A stretch of DNA of 64,000 bases, taken from JBFLYC01 sp040756735. GTDB taxonomy: Bacteria; Bacillota; DSM-16504; Desulfitibacterales; Desulfitibacteraceae. The notes below the pieces were generated by a model. That model did no database searches. It saw only the letters and a list, made by a program, of their open reading frames with translations, and was not told the DNA's origin. Shown piece by piece: positions 15,249 through 24,995 of this stretch. Position 1 is the first letter of the stretch; the number at the start of each line of letters is the position of its first letter. The stretch is taken from positions 1-64,000 of the forward strand of contig JBFLYC010000005.1 in NCBI GenBank assembly GCA_040756735.1, given 5' to 3'. Both the position numbers and the translations under genes were made by a program.

Positions 15249-15979
15249 ACGTTAGCTCCAGAGCTGACGCATGAAAATAGTTAAAAAACATGCGGGGTTT
15301 AAAACTGGTGTTTTTACCCCTAAACTTGTACAATTCCCGGGAAAATCCCGGTCCACCTGCAGCAGCACCTCCTTTTCCAACTGCTTTTGTTCGGTCTAAC
15401 CTATTGAAGCACAGTCAAACGGGCAAAAACGGGTAGTGTTACACCACATTGTGGATCTACCTGTATAGGATGCGTCGTTAGGCAGCCGACCGTTTCGTTT
15501 TCCAATTTTCTTCATACACCAATTGCAATTGGCCGGGAGATTCTATCAATCGGCGAAGTTTTTTTGTGTCAATATACAGCTTTACATCCACAAACGTTTC
15601 TAATAGCACTGGCTCAAACCCGTATCGCTTCCGCCAATCTACAGAAACTTGCCGTGCAGCCAAAGACAATACTTTTGTCTCGACTGCGTACTGCTTCCAG
15701 TTCTTCTCGCTAATTCGTACCGACTTAACTGGGAAAACGTCTGTACGATATACTTAACATCTTCTAATTCTTGTTCGCTCAACCATCGTCTGTTCAGTAA
15801 CACCTTAGTTTCGTTTCTGTTAAGAGATCCCATAGTGCGCTCACTCCCTTATGAGTACCCACACTATTATCTCAAAAATTTTGTCCAGCTTTATTTTGCG
15901 AAAAAATTTTTCTATGATAATCTGCTATCCATTGTCAGCTATGAATCTTAAGTTTTATGCGTCAGCTCTGACGTTAGCT
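15249..15979. mobile_element. Small insertion element with 14-bp inverted repeats in the gyrA tail
   Basis: CAGAGCTGACGCAT at 15259-15272 and its exact inverse at 15957-15970 bound a 712-bp element. The 9-bp sequence ACGTTAGCT flanks it directly at 15249-15257 and 15971-15979, as a target-site duplication would. Joining the flanks restores a plausible gyrA end. Inside is only a disrupted DUF4338-like remnant, so the element is now non-autonomous. From 15273 to 15477 I see no gene. Confidence 0.8.
15478..15833 (-). pseudogene. DUF4338-family protein remnant inside the insertion element
   Basis: Two overlapping minus-strand pieces. The first (MGSLNRNETKVLLNRRWLSE, then TFSQLSRYELARR) resembles the N-terminal region of DUF4338 proteins. 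The second (LAARQVSVDWRKRYGFEPVL, then ETFVD) resembles their C-terminal region, where an LxxDWxxxYGxxPxLLETFVD pattern is usual. The middle is missing and the frames differ, so this is an internally deleted copy. DUF4338 occurs in transposon-like genes and in the Druantia protein DruA. Here the terminal inverted repeats favour a transposon origin. Confidence 0.5.
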
Positions 15980-18402
15980 TTGGCTGGTAGTTTAGCAACA
16001 GCCGTTACTATGTCATTTTCGCCAATTTTCATTATCTTGACACCCTGGGTAACCCTGCCTGTTTCTGAAATACCTTCCACCGCAGTGCGGATAATAATAC
16101 CTTCCTTGGTAATAATCATTAAATCCTGCTCTTTGCTGATAACACGCAATGCAACCAATGGACCATTTTTACTAGTTATCTTCATGGCAAACATACCTTT
16201 TCCGCCTCTGGCTTGAGTACGGTATTCACTTGAATCTGTTCTTTTACCAAAACCTTTCTCAGTAATGGCCACCACCTGACACTGGCTGTAAATAATATCC
16301 ATGGAAACAACCCTATCCCCACGCCCCAAAATCATTGCCTTGACTCCTCTTGCAGTACGCCCCATTTCCCTTACTTCTTTTTCAGAAAAACGTATTGACT
16401 TGCCCATGCGTGTACCTAAAATAATTTCTGCGCTGCCATCTGTAAGACGTACTCCGATTAACTCATCACCTTCTGCCAGCCCAAGTGCAATAATTCCATC
16501 CTTCCTGGACGTGTCATAATGGCTTAAAGACGATTTTTTAACTATGCCATTGGCAGTTATCGTAAGCAAGTATTTTCCTTCAGTAAACTCCTTCACAGGA
16601 ATAACAGTTGTTAAGCTTTCACCGCTTTCCAGATACAGTAAATTTACAATGGATGTGCCTTTAGCCTGCCTGCTGGCCTCAGGTATTTCATGGACTTTTA
16701 GCCTATATACTTTACCCTTGTTTGTGAAAAATAGTATATAATGATGAGTATTCGCTACGAAGATGTTTTCGACAAAATCCTCATCCCTGGTTGACATTCC
16801 TGTGATACCCCTGCCACCCCTCTTTTGGGCACGGTAAGTATCTACATGCAGTCTCTTTATGTATCCCCTGTGGGTTACAGTAATTACAACTTCTTCACTT
16901 TCAATCAAATCTTCCTCTTCTATAACATCATCTTTTAAAGCTATAAATGTTCTCCTGGGATCATTGTATTTCTCTTTTATCTCTTTAAGTTCCTCTTTAA
17001 TGATTCCCATCACCATCTTCTCGTCTGCTAAAATCATTTTATAGTATTCAATTTTCTCAATAAGTTCCTTATATTCCATTTCAAGTTTCTCTCGTTCCAG
17101 GGCTACTAAACGCTGCAGCCTCATATCAAGAATGGCCAGGGCTTGTAATTCACTCAAGCCAAAGTTGTCCATTAAATTATTCTTGGCTTCCTCTGTGGTT
17201 TTTGAAGAGCGAATAAGCTTGATGACTGCATCTAAGTTTCTTAAGGCAATCCTTAACCCTTCTACAATATGGGCCCGCTCTTCGGCCTTTCTTAAGTCAT
17301 ATTTAGTACGCCTGATAATTACTTCTTTTTGATGTTTTAAGTAGGATTCTAAAATTTGCTTGAGATTTAATATCTTGGGTTCACCATCTACAATGGCAAG
17401 CAATATTACTCCAAAGCTTTCTTGAAGCTGGGTGTGTTTATACAGTTGGTTCAGCAATATATTATGATTAGCGTCTTTACGGAGGTCTATTACTATCCTC
17501 ATGCCTTTTCTATCAGATTCATCGCGCAGATCGGTGATCCCATCTATTTTTTTCTCCCTGGCAAGTTCAGCAATCTTTTCAATTAGCTTAGCCTTGTTTA
17601 CCTGGTAGGGAAGTTCATTAATAATTATCCGTGTTTTATTATTTTCAGTCTTTTCAACCTCTGCCTTACCCCTGACTTTAATTGAACCCCTACCAGTCCG
17701 ATAGGCCTTTTTAATGCCATCCCTGCCTAGAATAATGCCTCCTGTGGGAAAATCCGGTCCCTTAATTATTTTCATTAAGGCTTCTATTGAAGTATCAGGA
17801 TTATCTATTAAGTCAATCAGACCACTAATAACTTCACCAAGATTGTGGGGAGGAATATTAGTTGCCATGCCTACGGCTATACCCGAAGCTCCATTGATTA
17901 ATAAATTAGGTATTTTGGATGGAAGTACTGCAGGCTCCTGAGTAGATTCATCATAGTTAGGAACGAAATCTACAGTTTCTTTATTAATGTCTCTCAGTAG
18001 TTCCATGGCAATTTTAGCCATTTTTGCTTCTGTATAACGCATGGCTGCAGCTGAGTCACCATCAATTGATCCAAAGTTGCCATGCCCATCAACTAATGGA
18101 TATCTGAAAGAAAAATCCTGGGCCATTCTAACTAACGCGTCATATACAGCGGCATCCCCATGGGGGTGGTACTTTGCCAGAACATTACCTACTACATTTG
18201 CAGACTTTTTGTGAGGTTTGTCAGGTGTCATGCCTGCATCATACATAGCATAGAGAATTCTACGATGCACCGGTTTTAACCCATCGCGCACATCAGGCAG
18301 CGCTCTGCCAACAATAACGCTCATGGCATAATCAATATATGATTTTCTCATTTCCTGCTCAATATTTACAGGAACTATCTTGCCTTCACCAACTTGTACC
18401 AT
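15955..18402 (-). CDS. gyrA: DNA gyrase subunit A
   Basis: Introduces negative supercoils with GyrB. 815 residues. The N-terminal breakage-reunion domain has DYAMSVIVGRALPDVRDGLK, the QRDR region YHPHGDAAVYDAL and the catalytic Tyr in AMRYTEAKM. The C-terminal beta-pinwheel carries the GyrA-box in the QARGGKGM region. The last residues (KANVRADA) are encoded partly by an insertion element. Reading across the duplicated target gives KANVEDVELE and a stop, the probable ancestral end. The change affects only the flexible acidic tail, so the enzyme should work. A repeat cluster separates it from gyrB. Confidence 0.97.
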   Translation of the reverse strand: MVQVGEGKIVPVNIEQEMRKSYIDYAMSVIVGRALPDVRDGLKPVHRRILYAMYDAGMTPDKPHKKSANVVGNVLAKYHPHGDAAVYDALVRMAQDFSFRYPLVDGHGNFGSIDGDSAAAMRYTEAKMAKIAMELLRDINKETVDFVPNYDESTQEPAVLPSKIPNLLINGASGIAVGMATNIPPHNLGEVISGLIDLIDNPDTSIEALMKIIKGPDFPTGGIILGRDGIKKAYRTGRGSIKVRGKAEVEKTENNKTRIIINELPYQVNKAKLIEKIAELAREKKIDGITDLRDESDRKGMRIVIDLRKDANHNILLNQLYKHTQLQESFGVILLAIVDGEPKILNLKQILESYLKHQKEVIIRRTKYDLRKAEERAHIVEGLRIALRNLDAVIKLIRSSKTTEEAKNNLMDNFGLSELQALAILDMRLQRLVALEREKLEMEYKELIEKIEYYKMILADEKMVMGIIKEELKEIKEKYNDPRRTFIALKDDVIEEEDLIESEEVVITVTHRGYIKRLHVDTYRAQKRGGRGITGMSTRDEDFVENIFVANTHHYILFFTNKGKVYRLKVHEIPEASRQAKGTSIVNLLYLESGESLTTVIPVKEFTEGKYLLTITANGIVKKSSLSHYDTSRKDGIIALGLAEGDELIGVRLTDGSAEIILGTRMGKSIRFSEKEVREMGRTARGVKAMILGRGDRVVSMDIIYSQCQVVAITEKGFGKRTDSSEYRTQARGGKGMFAMKITSKNGPLVALRVISKEQDLMIITKEGIIIRTAVEGISETGRVTQGVKIMKIGENDIVTAVAKLPAKANVRADA

Positions 18403-18452
18403 TCATAAACACCTCTTTACTATTTTAGGACGTTTCCCACAGATCCCACAGA

Positions 18453-18611
18453 TATGTGTCCCCTGACCTACGTTGGGGACATTCATACGTTGGGGACATT
18501 CCTCCAAGCCAAGAGTTTACGCGCCAGGGGAGGTGTGTCCCCTGACCTACGTTGGGGACATTCCTCCAAGCCAAGAGTTTACGCGCCAGGGGAGGTGTGT
18601 CCCCTGACCTT
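18453..18611. repeat. GGGGACA palindromic repeat cluster between gyrB and gyrA
   Basis: Two copies of the unit GTTGGGGACATTCCTCC, then CCAAGAGTTTACGCGCC and GGAGGTGTGTCCCCTGACC, plus a partial copy. The orientation is opposite to the serS cluster. The right edge runs into the gyrB stop codon at 18610-18612. Confidence 0.85.
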
Positions 18612-20532
18612 ATATATCTAAATTCCTAACATACTTGGCATTAGCCTCTATAAACTGCCTCCTTGGTTCTACCTTGTCGCCCATTAATATTGTAAAAATC
18701 TCATCTGCTTTTACCGCATCCTCCAGACTTACTTTAAGAACTGTCCTGGTTTCTGGATTCATGGTGGTCTCCCACAACTGGTCAGGGTTCATTTCACCAA
18801 GACCTTTATACCTTTGAATGCTGAAATTCCTGTCTTTCGCCCTTGCCACTGCTCTTTCCAATTCGTGATCTGAATACATATAAGACTCTTTTTTTCCTTG
18901 TTTTAATTTGTACAATGGGGGTTGGGCAATATAAATGTTTCCTTCTTCAACCAAAGGCCTCATATACCTGTAAATTAAAGTCAACAGCAGTGTCCTTATA
19001 TGAGAGCCATCAACATCAGCATCACACATGATGATAATTTTATAATATCTTAGTTTGCTGACATCAAAATCCTCACCAACTCCGGTACCCAAGGCTGTAA
19101 TTATAGACCTTATTTCTTCATTGTTGAGAATTTTGTCCAACCTTGCCTTTTCAACATTAATGATTTTACCCCTCAAAGGTAAAATTGCTTGAAATCTCCT
19201 ATCCCTACCCTGTTTAGCAGAACCACCTGCTGAGTCTCCCTCAACTAAATAAAGCTCGCACTCTTTGGGGTCTCTGCTAGAACAATCAGCAAGTTTGCCA
19301 GGTAGAGAGCTGATTTCCAGGGCATTTTTTCTTCTTGTTAGTTCCCTGGCCTTTCTGGCAGCTTCTCTGGCTCTAGCTGCGTTAATACACTTTTCAATAA
19401 TTTTTTTGGCAATGGGTGGATTTTCCTCCAGAAAGGTGCCTACTTCGTCACCAAGTACAGAATCCACGATACTTCTGACTTCTGAGTTGCCAAGCTTTGT
19501 CTTGGTTTGTCCTTCAAATTGAGGTTCTTTGACTTTTACACTAACAATAGAGGTTAATCCTTCCCTGATATCATCACCAGAAAGGTTGCTATCTTTTTCC
19601 TTTAAAATATTTTGTTTGCGAGCATAATCGTTTATTACCCTGGTTAAAGCCATTTTAAAGCCCAATTCATGGGTACCACCTTCGTGGGTGTTAATATTGT
19701 TGGCATAGGAAAAAAGGTTTTCCACATAACCATCATTCCACTGCAAGGCAATTTCCAATTCTACATCATCTTTGACCCTATGAAAATAGATGACCTTTTT
19801 ATGCAGTACATCCTTATTTTTATTTAAATTTTTTACAAAATCTATGATCCCGCCATGGTGCTGAAATATTTCAGTTGTATTATGGCGCTCATCAACAAGG
19901 GTGATTTTTAAGCCCTTATTAAGATAAGAAAGCTCTCTCAGCCTTTTAGCCAATACATCAACAGAAAAATCTAATTCTTCGAAGATCAATGGGTCAGGTT
20001 TAAAGCTGACTATAGTACCATTTTCTGTGGAAGTTCCCACAACCTTTAATTCACTATCCTTTTTTCCCCTGGCAAATCTTTGCATATATACTTTTCCATC
20101 TCTTTTTACCTTAACTTCCAACCATTCCGATAAGGCGTTAACTACTGACATACCAACACCATGAAGACCACCGGACACTTTATATCCATTACCACCAAAT
20201 TTTCCTCCAGCATGAAGTATGGTTAAGGCTACTTCTACAGCTGGTTTTCCTGTTTTCTGATGAATATCCACTGGTATTCCTCTGCCATTATCACTAACAG
20301 TTATTGTATTATCTGATCTAATTATTACTTTTATTTTGTCGCAGTAACCAGCTAAAGCTTCGTCCACACTATTGTCCACTATTTCAAATACTAAATGGTG
20401 CAACCCCCTTGGTCCAGTACTGCCAATATACATGCCAGGTCTTTTTCGTACTGCTTCTAATCCTTCAAGAACTTGAATCTGACTTGCATCATATATGTTT
20501 TCTACTGCCTTTTCTTCAAATTTATCTTCCAT
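18610..20532 (-). CDS. gyrB: DNA gyrase subunit B
   Basis: ATPase subunit of gyrase. About 640 residues. The GHKL ATPase motifs include EIVDNSVDEALAGYC, DNGRGIPVDIH and GGLHGVGMSVVNALS. The TOPRIM domain has LVEGDSAGGSAKQGRDR and MCDADVDGSHIRTLLLT, and the tail has RYKGLGEMNPDQLWETTM. ATG 20532 is about 10 bases after AGGAGGT and is preferred over upstream ATGs at 20562 and 20541. A TATAAT box on the minus strand at 20605-20610 is a promoter candidate. gyrA follows on the same strand. Confidence 0.97.
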   Translation of the reverse strand: MEDKFEEKAVENIYDASQIQVLEGLEAVRKRPGMYIGSTGPRGLHHLVFEIVDNSVDEALAGYCDKIKVIIRSDNTITVSDNGRGIPVDIHQKTGKPAVEVALTILHAGGKFGGNGYKVSGGLHGVGMSVVNALSEWLEVKVKRDGKVYMQRFARGKKDSELKVVGTSTENGTIVSFKPDPLIFEELDFSVDVLAKRLRELSYLNKGLKITLVDERHNTTEIFQHHGGIIDFVKNLNKNKDVLHKKVIYFHRVKDDVELEIALQWNDGYVENLFSYANNINTHEGGTHELGFKMALTRVINDYARKQNILKEKDSNLSGDDIREGLTSIVSVKVKEPQFEGQTKTKLGNSEVRSIVDSVLGDEVGTFLEENPPIAKKIIEKCINAARAREAARKARELTRRKNALEISSLPGKLADCSSRDPKECELYLVEGDSAGGSAKQGRDRRFQAILPLRGKIINVEKARLDKILNNEEIRSIITALGTGVGEDFDVSKLRYYKIIIMCDADVDGSHIRTLLLTLIYRYMRPLVEEGNIYIAQPPLYKLKQGKKESYMYSDHELERAVARAKDRNFSIQRYKGLGEMNPDQLWETTMNPETRTVLKVSLEDAVKADEIFTILMGDKVEPRRQFIEANAKYVRNLDI

Positions 20533-20700
20533 GATGGTCATACCTCCTAAACTAGAAGTCAAAAAGTGGGGGTATAATATTAAAAAAACAGCTTAAACTA
20601 ATATATTATAACATAAAATGGTTTGATTTGATAAATCTACATCTAAATTTACAAATTCTATTAATATTTTAGCCAGTTCTTCTACTAACAAGTCAGGACA

Positions 20701-20730
20701 AATTAAAACCGCAGATACTTTTTCTGCGGC
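20701..20730 (-). terminator. Terminator after the dnaA-dnaN-recF-remB block
   Basis: On the minus strand CCGCAGA and TCTGCGG form a 7-bp stem, followed by TTTTAATT. It lies 19 bp past the remB-like stop codon. Confidence 0.75.
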
Positions 20731-20748
20731 TTCAACTAAACAAAATAT

Positions 20749-20997
20749 TTAATCATATTTTTGATAGTTTTCAATACGCTTTGTTATAGTATATGTTGAT
20801 ATGGATGACACATAGATTTTTTTATCTGTTATTACACAAGTTTTAGCATCATCCTGGCTGCATATTTTAACCAGCTTTTTATTTAATTTGGCTAAATCAA
20901 AAAAGTGTCTATTATTTTTAAACATCTTCTCTATATTTATAACAGCAATTAAGTCTTTTAATGGTACAACTATTTGACCTCCTATGTGCAGATACAT
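20749..20997 (-). CDS. DUF370 protein, RemB-like
   Basis: 82 residues starting MYLHIGGQIVVPLKDLIAVI, the hallmark of the DUF370 (RemA/RemB) family. RemA is a DNA-binding regulator of matrix genes in Bacillus; RemB, encoded between recF and gyrB, is less well understood. The position between recF and gyrB and the extended C terminus match RemB (YaaB). A TAAGGAGG site precedes the ATG. The gene lies 11 bp from recF in the same operon. Confidence 0.88.
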   Translation of the reverse strand: MYLHIGGQIVVPLKDLIAVINIEKMFKNNRHFFDLAKLNKKLVKICSQDDAKTCVITDKKIYVSSISTYTITKRIENYQKYD

Positions 20998-21008
20998 TAA
21001 TTACCTCC

Positions 21009-22121
21009 TTATTTCACATAGTTAATAGAACCTTCTATAACATTATAAACAGAGCTTTTGGTATTAAGACCCTTTACCAATTCCAGGTCCGTTGTAGTTA
21101 TAAATGTTTGTATTTTATTTTGAATCGTATCAGTTAAAATCTTTCTTCGTTCTTTATCTAATTCTGACATGACATCATCTAAAAGCAGCACAGGATATTC
21201 TCCAAGTTCTTTATTAATTATTTCTAAACAAGAAAGCTTTAAACTCAAGGCAACCGTTCTCTGTTGTCCTTGAGACCCAAAACTTTTTACATTAAAATTA
21301 TTAAGGTATATCTTAAAGTCATCTCTATGAGGACCAAGGAGAGAGTTTCCTTTGATAATTTCTTCTTTCATCAATTCACTAAATCTGTTTTGGTACTTCA
21401 CAAAATTGGGTTTTTCTTCGCATTCAAAATTTCCTAATTCATTTATTTCATAAACAATTTTTACTTGTTCTTTTCCTCCAGAAATTTTCTCTAAATAATA
21501 TTTCATGAATGGCTCCAACATATTTAAAAAATTAAGCCGTTTAAGGACTATTTTAAATGCTAAATCAATATATAAGATATTCCATTCTTCTAATTGATTT
21601 AGCAATTCCTTTCTGACTTTTATATCTTTAAGCAAAGAATTTCTCTGGTAATTAATCTTCATAAACCTTCTTAACAGCTCATAATAAGTAGGAAAAATAA
21701 TCACAATTTCCCTGTCCAGAAAACTTCTTCTTAAGTTTGGATGTCCTTTAACTAACATAAGGTCATCTGGATCAAAAATACATACAGCTAAATTTCCAAG
21801 AAGACTTGCTAGTTTTTTGATAGAAACTCCATCAATGCTGATTTTCTTTTCTTTTTCTGACAAAATGCTTATTAATTGATAATTACTACCTCTTTTATTG
21901 GAAAATTTACCCTCAATTCTAAAAAAATCACAATTCCACATTATTAAATCTCTAATCTGGTTAGTACGATAAGAAAAGCCGTTGCCAAGATAGTAAACAG
22001 CTTCTAAAAAATTACTCTTTCCCTGGCCGTTGTTACCGTAGAGTATATTAATTTCGCCGGGATCTACTTTAATACATTTATAATTTCTAAATTTTTCTAT
22101 ATTTATTTCATCAATTTTCAA
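21009..22121 (-). CDS. recF: DNA replication and repair protein RecF
   Basis: SMC-like ATPase that helps load RecA at gaps with RecO and RecR. 370 residues. Walker A in ILYGNNGQGKSNFLEAV, the signature motif in SFGSQGQQRTVALSLK, and Walker B in YPVLLLDDVMSELD. The start is TTG 22121 after GAGGTGAAGGA. It follows the S4 protein gene by 15 bp, in the conserved dnaA-dnaN-yaaA-recF order. Confidence 0.97.
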   Translation of the reverse strand: MKIDEINIEKFRNYKCIKVDPGEINILYGNNGQGKSNFLEAVYYLGNGFSYRTNQIRDLIMWNCDFFRIEGKFSNKRGSNYQLISILSEKEKKISIDGVSIKKLASLLGNLAVCIFDPDDLMLVKGHPNLRRSFLDREIVIIFPTYYELLRRFMKINYQRNSLLKDIKVRKELLNQLEEWNILYIDLAFKIVLKRLNFLNMLEPFMKYYLEKISGGKEQVKIVYEINELGNFECEEKPNFVKYQNRFSELMKEEIIKGNSLLGPHRDDFKIYLNNFNVKSFGSQGQQRTVALSLKLSCLEIINKELGEYPVLLLDDVMSELDKERRKILTDTIQNKIQTFITTTDLELVKGLNTKSSVYNVIEGSINYVK

Positions 22122-22136
22122 TCCTTCACCTCATGA

Positions 22137-22346
22137 TCATGCATCTACCTGAATTTGCTTATTATAAACTTCCACAATATCCCCTTTTTTTAACTTTTTA
22201 CTTCTTCTTTCTTCAGGGACATGATTTACCTTCACTATACCACTTTTAATAAGGTTCTTAGCTTCCCCTCCAGAACCTACTATATTTGCCCACTTTAAAA
22301 ACTGGTCAAGTTGTATTTCATCAGTTTTTATTTTTACTTTTTCCAT
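22137..22346 (-). CDS. S4-domain RNA-binding protein (YaaA type)
   Basis: 69 residues formed by one S4 RNA-binding domain: IQLDQFLKWANIVGSGGEAK, then GIVKVNHVPEERRSKKL and GDIVEV. This small protein is conserved between dnaN and recF in Firmicutes; a role with ribosomal RNA has been proposed. It lies 7 bp downstream of dnaN and is surely in the same operon. Confidence 0.92.
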   Translation of the reverse strand: MEKVKIKTDEIQLDQFLKWANIVGSGGEAKNLIKSGIVKVNHVPEERRSKKLKKGDIVEVYNKQIQVDA

Positions 22347-22353
22347 TAATTAT

Positions 22354-23478
22354 TTAACCCTGCCTTACAGGTAAAATGAGAGTTAAAAAATCCATATGTG
22401 CTTCATAGGGTTTGATAATACCCGGACTTAGATGTCCTCCAAATTCTATGATTGTCTTTTCTGTATCAATTACTTTTAAAGCTTCAATAAGATAATTACT
22501 GTTAAAGGAAATATTTAAATCTTCTCCTTCCTTTTCAATAAAAATTTTATCATTTACCTGGCCTATATTAGGTGAGTAAGCCTTCATTAAAAGAGTTTCT
22601 TCTTTTATTTCAAGATTTACTATACAGTTCTTATTGTAATTTACATCACTGGCAACAACTGCAGCCCTCTCTACACATAAAAGCAGTTCCCTTGTATCTA
22701 CTACTATTCTAGTTAAATACTCCTCAGGAATTACATTTGCATAACTAGGAAAGACTCCGCTAATTAATCTTACTCTTAAATTAAAATTATCCCCTTCAAA
22801 TTGAACTTGATTATCATCAATCCCAATTGTTACTAAATCATCTTTAAATGTAAATCTTGCAACTTCTATTAAAGCTTTTCCAGGTATAATTACAGGTTTA
22901 AAGCTTGTTCCTCCTAATTTTTCCATGTTTAATTCAACCATTGATAACCTATAAAAATCAGAAGAAACCATCCTTATCTTATCATTATTTATTTCTAATA
23001 AAGCTCCATTTAATACAGGACGGCTTAAATCATTAGAGATTGAAAAAATGATTTTTTTGATCATGTTAGAAAGTAATTGATGATCAATGGTAATAGAATT
23101 ACTGTTTTTTAAATCAGGGAGGAATGAAAATTGTTCAGGTGGAAAAGTATTAAGAGAAATTTGTGATTCATAGAACTTGATGTTTAATTGATTATGGTCT
23201 TCTTGTGTAAAAAAGGTAAGCATTGTAGGAGGAAGTTTTCTTAATAATTCCATAAAATACTTTGCCGGAATTACCATAACTCCTTTTTCTTCTATATCTG
23301 CTTTAATAATACATTCAATACCTAATTCTAGATCTGTCGCTTTTAAAAGTAAGTTATTATTATCATGAGCTTCAATATAGATTCCCGTTAATGCAGGAAT
23401 TGAAGTCTTTGATGCTGCAGCCTTGGATACTATTTGAACCGCGTTGACCAGTGTTTCAGTAAATACTGAAAACTGCAT
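22354..23478 (-). CDS. dnaN: DNA polymerase III beta sliding clamp
   Basis: Ring clamp that tethers the replicative polymerase. 374 residues in three repeated clamp folds (about 1-125, 126-250 and 251-374). Conserved stretches: SKTSIPALTGIYIEA, SNDLSRPVLNGALLE and PVRQG near the C terminus. AGGAGGATGGTATC precedes the ATG. The 128-bp spacer to dnaA contains the origin unwinding element. Confidence 0.97.
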   Translation of the reverse strand: MQFSVFTETLVNAVQIVSKAAASKTSIPALTGIYIEAHDNNNLLLKATDLELGIECIIKADIEEKGVMVIPAKYFMELLRKLPPTMLTFFTQEDHNQLNIKFYESQISLNTFPPEQFSFLPDLKNSNSITIDHQLLSNMIKKIIFSISNDLSRPVLNGALLEINNDKIRMVSSDFYRLSMVELNMEKLGGTSFKPVIIPGKALIEVARFTFKDDLVTIGIDDNQVQFEGDNFNLRVRLISGVFPSYANVIPEEYLTRIVVDTRELLLCVERAAVVASDVNYNKNCIVNLEIKEETLLMKAYSPNIGQVNDKIFIEKEGEDLNISFNSNYLIEALKVIDTEKTIIEFGGHLSPGIIKPYEAHMDFLTLILPVRQG

Positions 23479-23484
23479 GATACC

Positions 23485-23559
23485 ATCCTCCTAATATAAA
23501 TAAAATTATTTTTTATAATTTAGTAGTAGTAATAGTAGGGTCTGTGGATATGTGGAAAA
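23485..23559 (-). other. oriC unwinding element: DnaA boxes plus DnaA-trios
   Basis: On the minus strand two DnaA-box-like sequences (TTTTCCACA 23551-23559, ATATCCACA 23543-23551) are followed by a short GC-rich spacer (GACCC). Then come six trinucleotides CTA CTA TTA CTA CTA CTA (23521-23538) and an AT-only tract (23485-23520). This is the basal unwinding architecture described for Bacillus oriC, where DnaA spreads from boxes onto trios in single-stranded DNA. The location between dnaA and dnaN also matches. Confidence 0.75.
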
Positions 23560-23606
23560 GTATGGTACAAAAACTATTAATAAACTTTAAAAAAGAGAAA
23601 AAGCTG

Positions 23607-24941
23607 TTAACTAACATTCAGGTTGTCCTTTAATTTTTTTATAAACATCTGAAGTTCTAGATTTGTTGGAAGTTCATTTTCTATCTTATCATATGCATGC
23701 AGTACTGTTGTATGATCTCTGCCTCCAAAAGACTCACCAATTTTTGGAAGAGAACAATCTATTAATTTTCTACAAAGATACATGGCAATATGTCTGGGAT
23801 ATGTAAAATTTTGACTCCTTTTTTTGCTTTTTAAATCAGAAACCTTAATTTGAAAGTGCTGAGCTACTGCTTCCTGGATTAATTCAATGGTTAATTGAGG
23901 TGTATGATTTAACAAAAATAGATCTTGTAAAGTTTTTTCGGCCAGCTCAGGGTCCAGTTTTTTACCTATAAATGACGCATATGCAGAAAGACGAATTAAG
24001 GCTCCTTCTAGCTCCCTAATGTTAGACTTAATTTTTTTTGCAATAAACAATAAGACTTCATCGGGAAGTTCCAAATTTTCCATTTTGGCTTTCTTGCTAA
24101 GAATGGCAATCCTGGTTTCCAGGTCTGGCGGTTGAATATCTGTAATCAAACCCCATTCAAATCTTGACCTAAGCCTGTCTTCTAGGGTGGGTATTTCTCT
24201 GGGAGGTCTGTCACTTGATATGATGATCTGTTTATTAGCTTCATAAAGAGAATTAAAAGTATGAAAAAACTCCTCTTGAGTTCTTTCTTTTCCTGCTAAA
24301 AATTGTATATCGTCTATTAATAAAACATCTATATTTCTGTATTTATTTCTAAATTCAACTGTTTTATCATCCCTAATTGCTTTAATTAATTCATTTGTAA
24401 AGGTTTCGGAAGAAACATACAATACAAGCAAATTATTATATAAATCAAGTACTTTGTGCCCAATGGCATGAAGTAAATGAGTTTTGCCTAATCCTACACC
24501 TCCATAAATAAAGAGGGGGTTGTATGCCTTTGCAGGAGATTCAGCTACAGCCAGAGATGCAGCATGTGCAAAGCGGTTGCTGTTGCCTATTACAAAGCTA
24601 TCAAACATATATTTAGGATTTAGATAACAAATACTGCTGTTTTTTTCTTGATAAATATCAGCAACTTCTTCTTTCTCCAGTTCTTCTATCTCTGCAGGTA
24701 ATCCAAATTGAAGGTCAATGTCATGATTGACTATCAACTGAAGTGTATTTTTAATAATGTTATAATAACGGCTTTGAAGCCAATCTTTGGCAAATTCATT
24801 AGGTACTGCAACTACCATTAGTGTGTTTTTATAATAGGCTAGTCTGGTTGATTTTAACCAGGTTTCAAAGGTTGATTTACTGAGTTCTGAACCCAAAATA
24901 TCCAAGGTTTTTTGCCAAATATTTTCTAAATTATTGTTCAT
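23607..24941 (-). CDS. dnaA: Chromosomal replication initiator DnaA
   Basis: AAA+ initiator that binds DnaA boxes and melts oriC. 444 residues. Domain I covers about 1-80 (IWQKTLDILGSELSKSTFETW). The AAA+ domain has Walker A FIYGGVGLGKTHLLHAIG, Walker B IDVLLIDDIQFLAGK and sensor DRPP. Domain IV ends with the DnaA signature FGGRDHTTVLHAYDKIE. GGAGG lies before the ATG. Box-like sequences both upstream and downstream allow autoregulation. Confidence 0.98.
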   Translation of the reverse strand: MNNNLENIWQKTLDILGSELSKSTFETWLKSTRLAYYKNTLMVVAVPNEFAKDWLQSRYYNIIKNTLQLIVNHDIDLQFGLPAEIEELEKEEVADIYQEKNSSICYLNPKYMFDSFVIGNSNRFAHAASLAVAESPAKAYNPLFIYGGVGLGKTHLLHAIGHKVLDLYNNLLVLYVSSETFTNELIKAIRDDKTVEFRNKYRNIDVLLIDDIQFLAGKERTQEEFFHTFNSLYEANKQIIISSDRPPREIPTLEDRLRSRFEWGLITDIQPPDLETRIAILSKKAKMENLELPDEVLLFIAKKIKSNIRELEGALIRLSAYASFIGKKLDPELAEKTLQDLFLLNHTPQLTIELIQEAVAQHFQIKVSDLKSKKRSQNFTYPRHIAMYLCRKLIDCSLPKIGESFGGRDHTTVLHAYDKIENELPTNLELQMFIKKLKDNLNVS

Positions 24942-24995
24942 ATTAAAACCTCCAAAAGAGTAATAGTAAAAATATTGAGTTGTGGAATTCTATAA

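Noticed and set aside
15478..15833. Druantia (DruA) defence gene
   Set aside because: The DUF4338 remnant is internally deleted and is enclosed by terminal inverted repeats, so it is the relic of a transposon gene.
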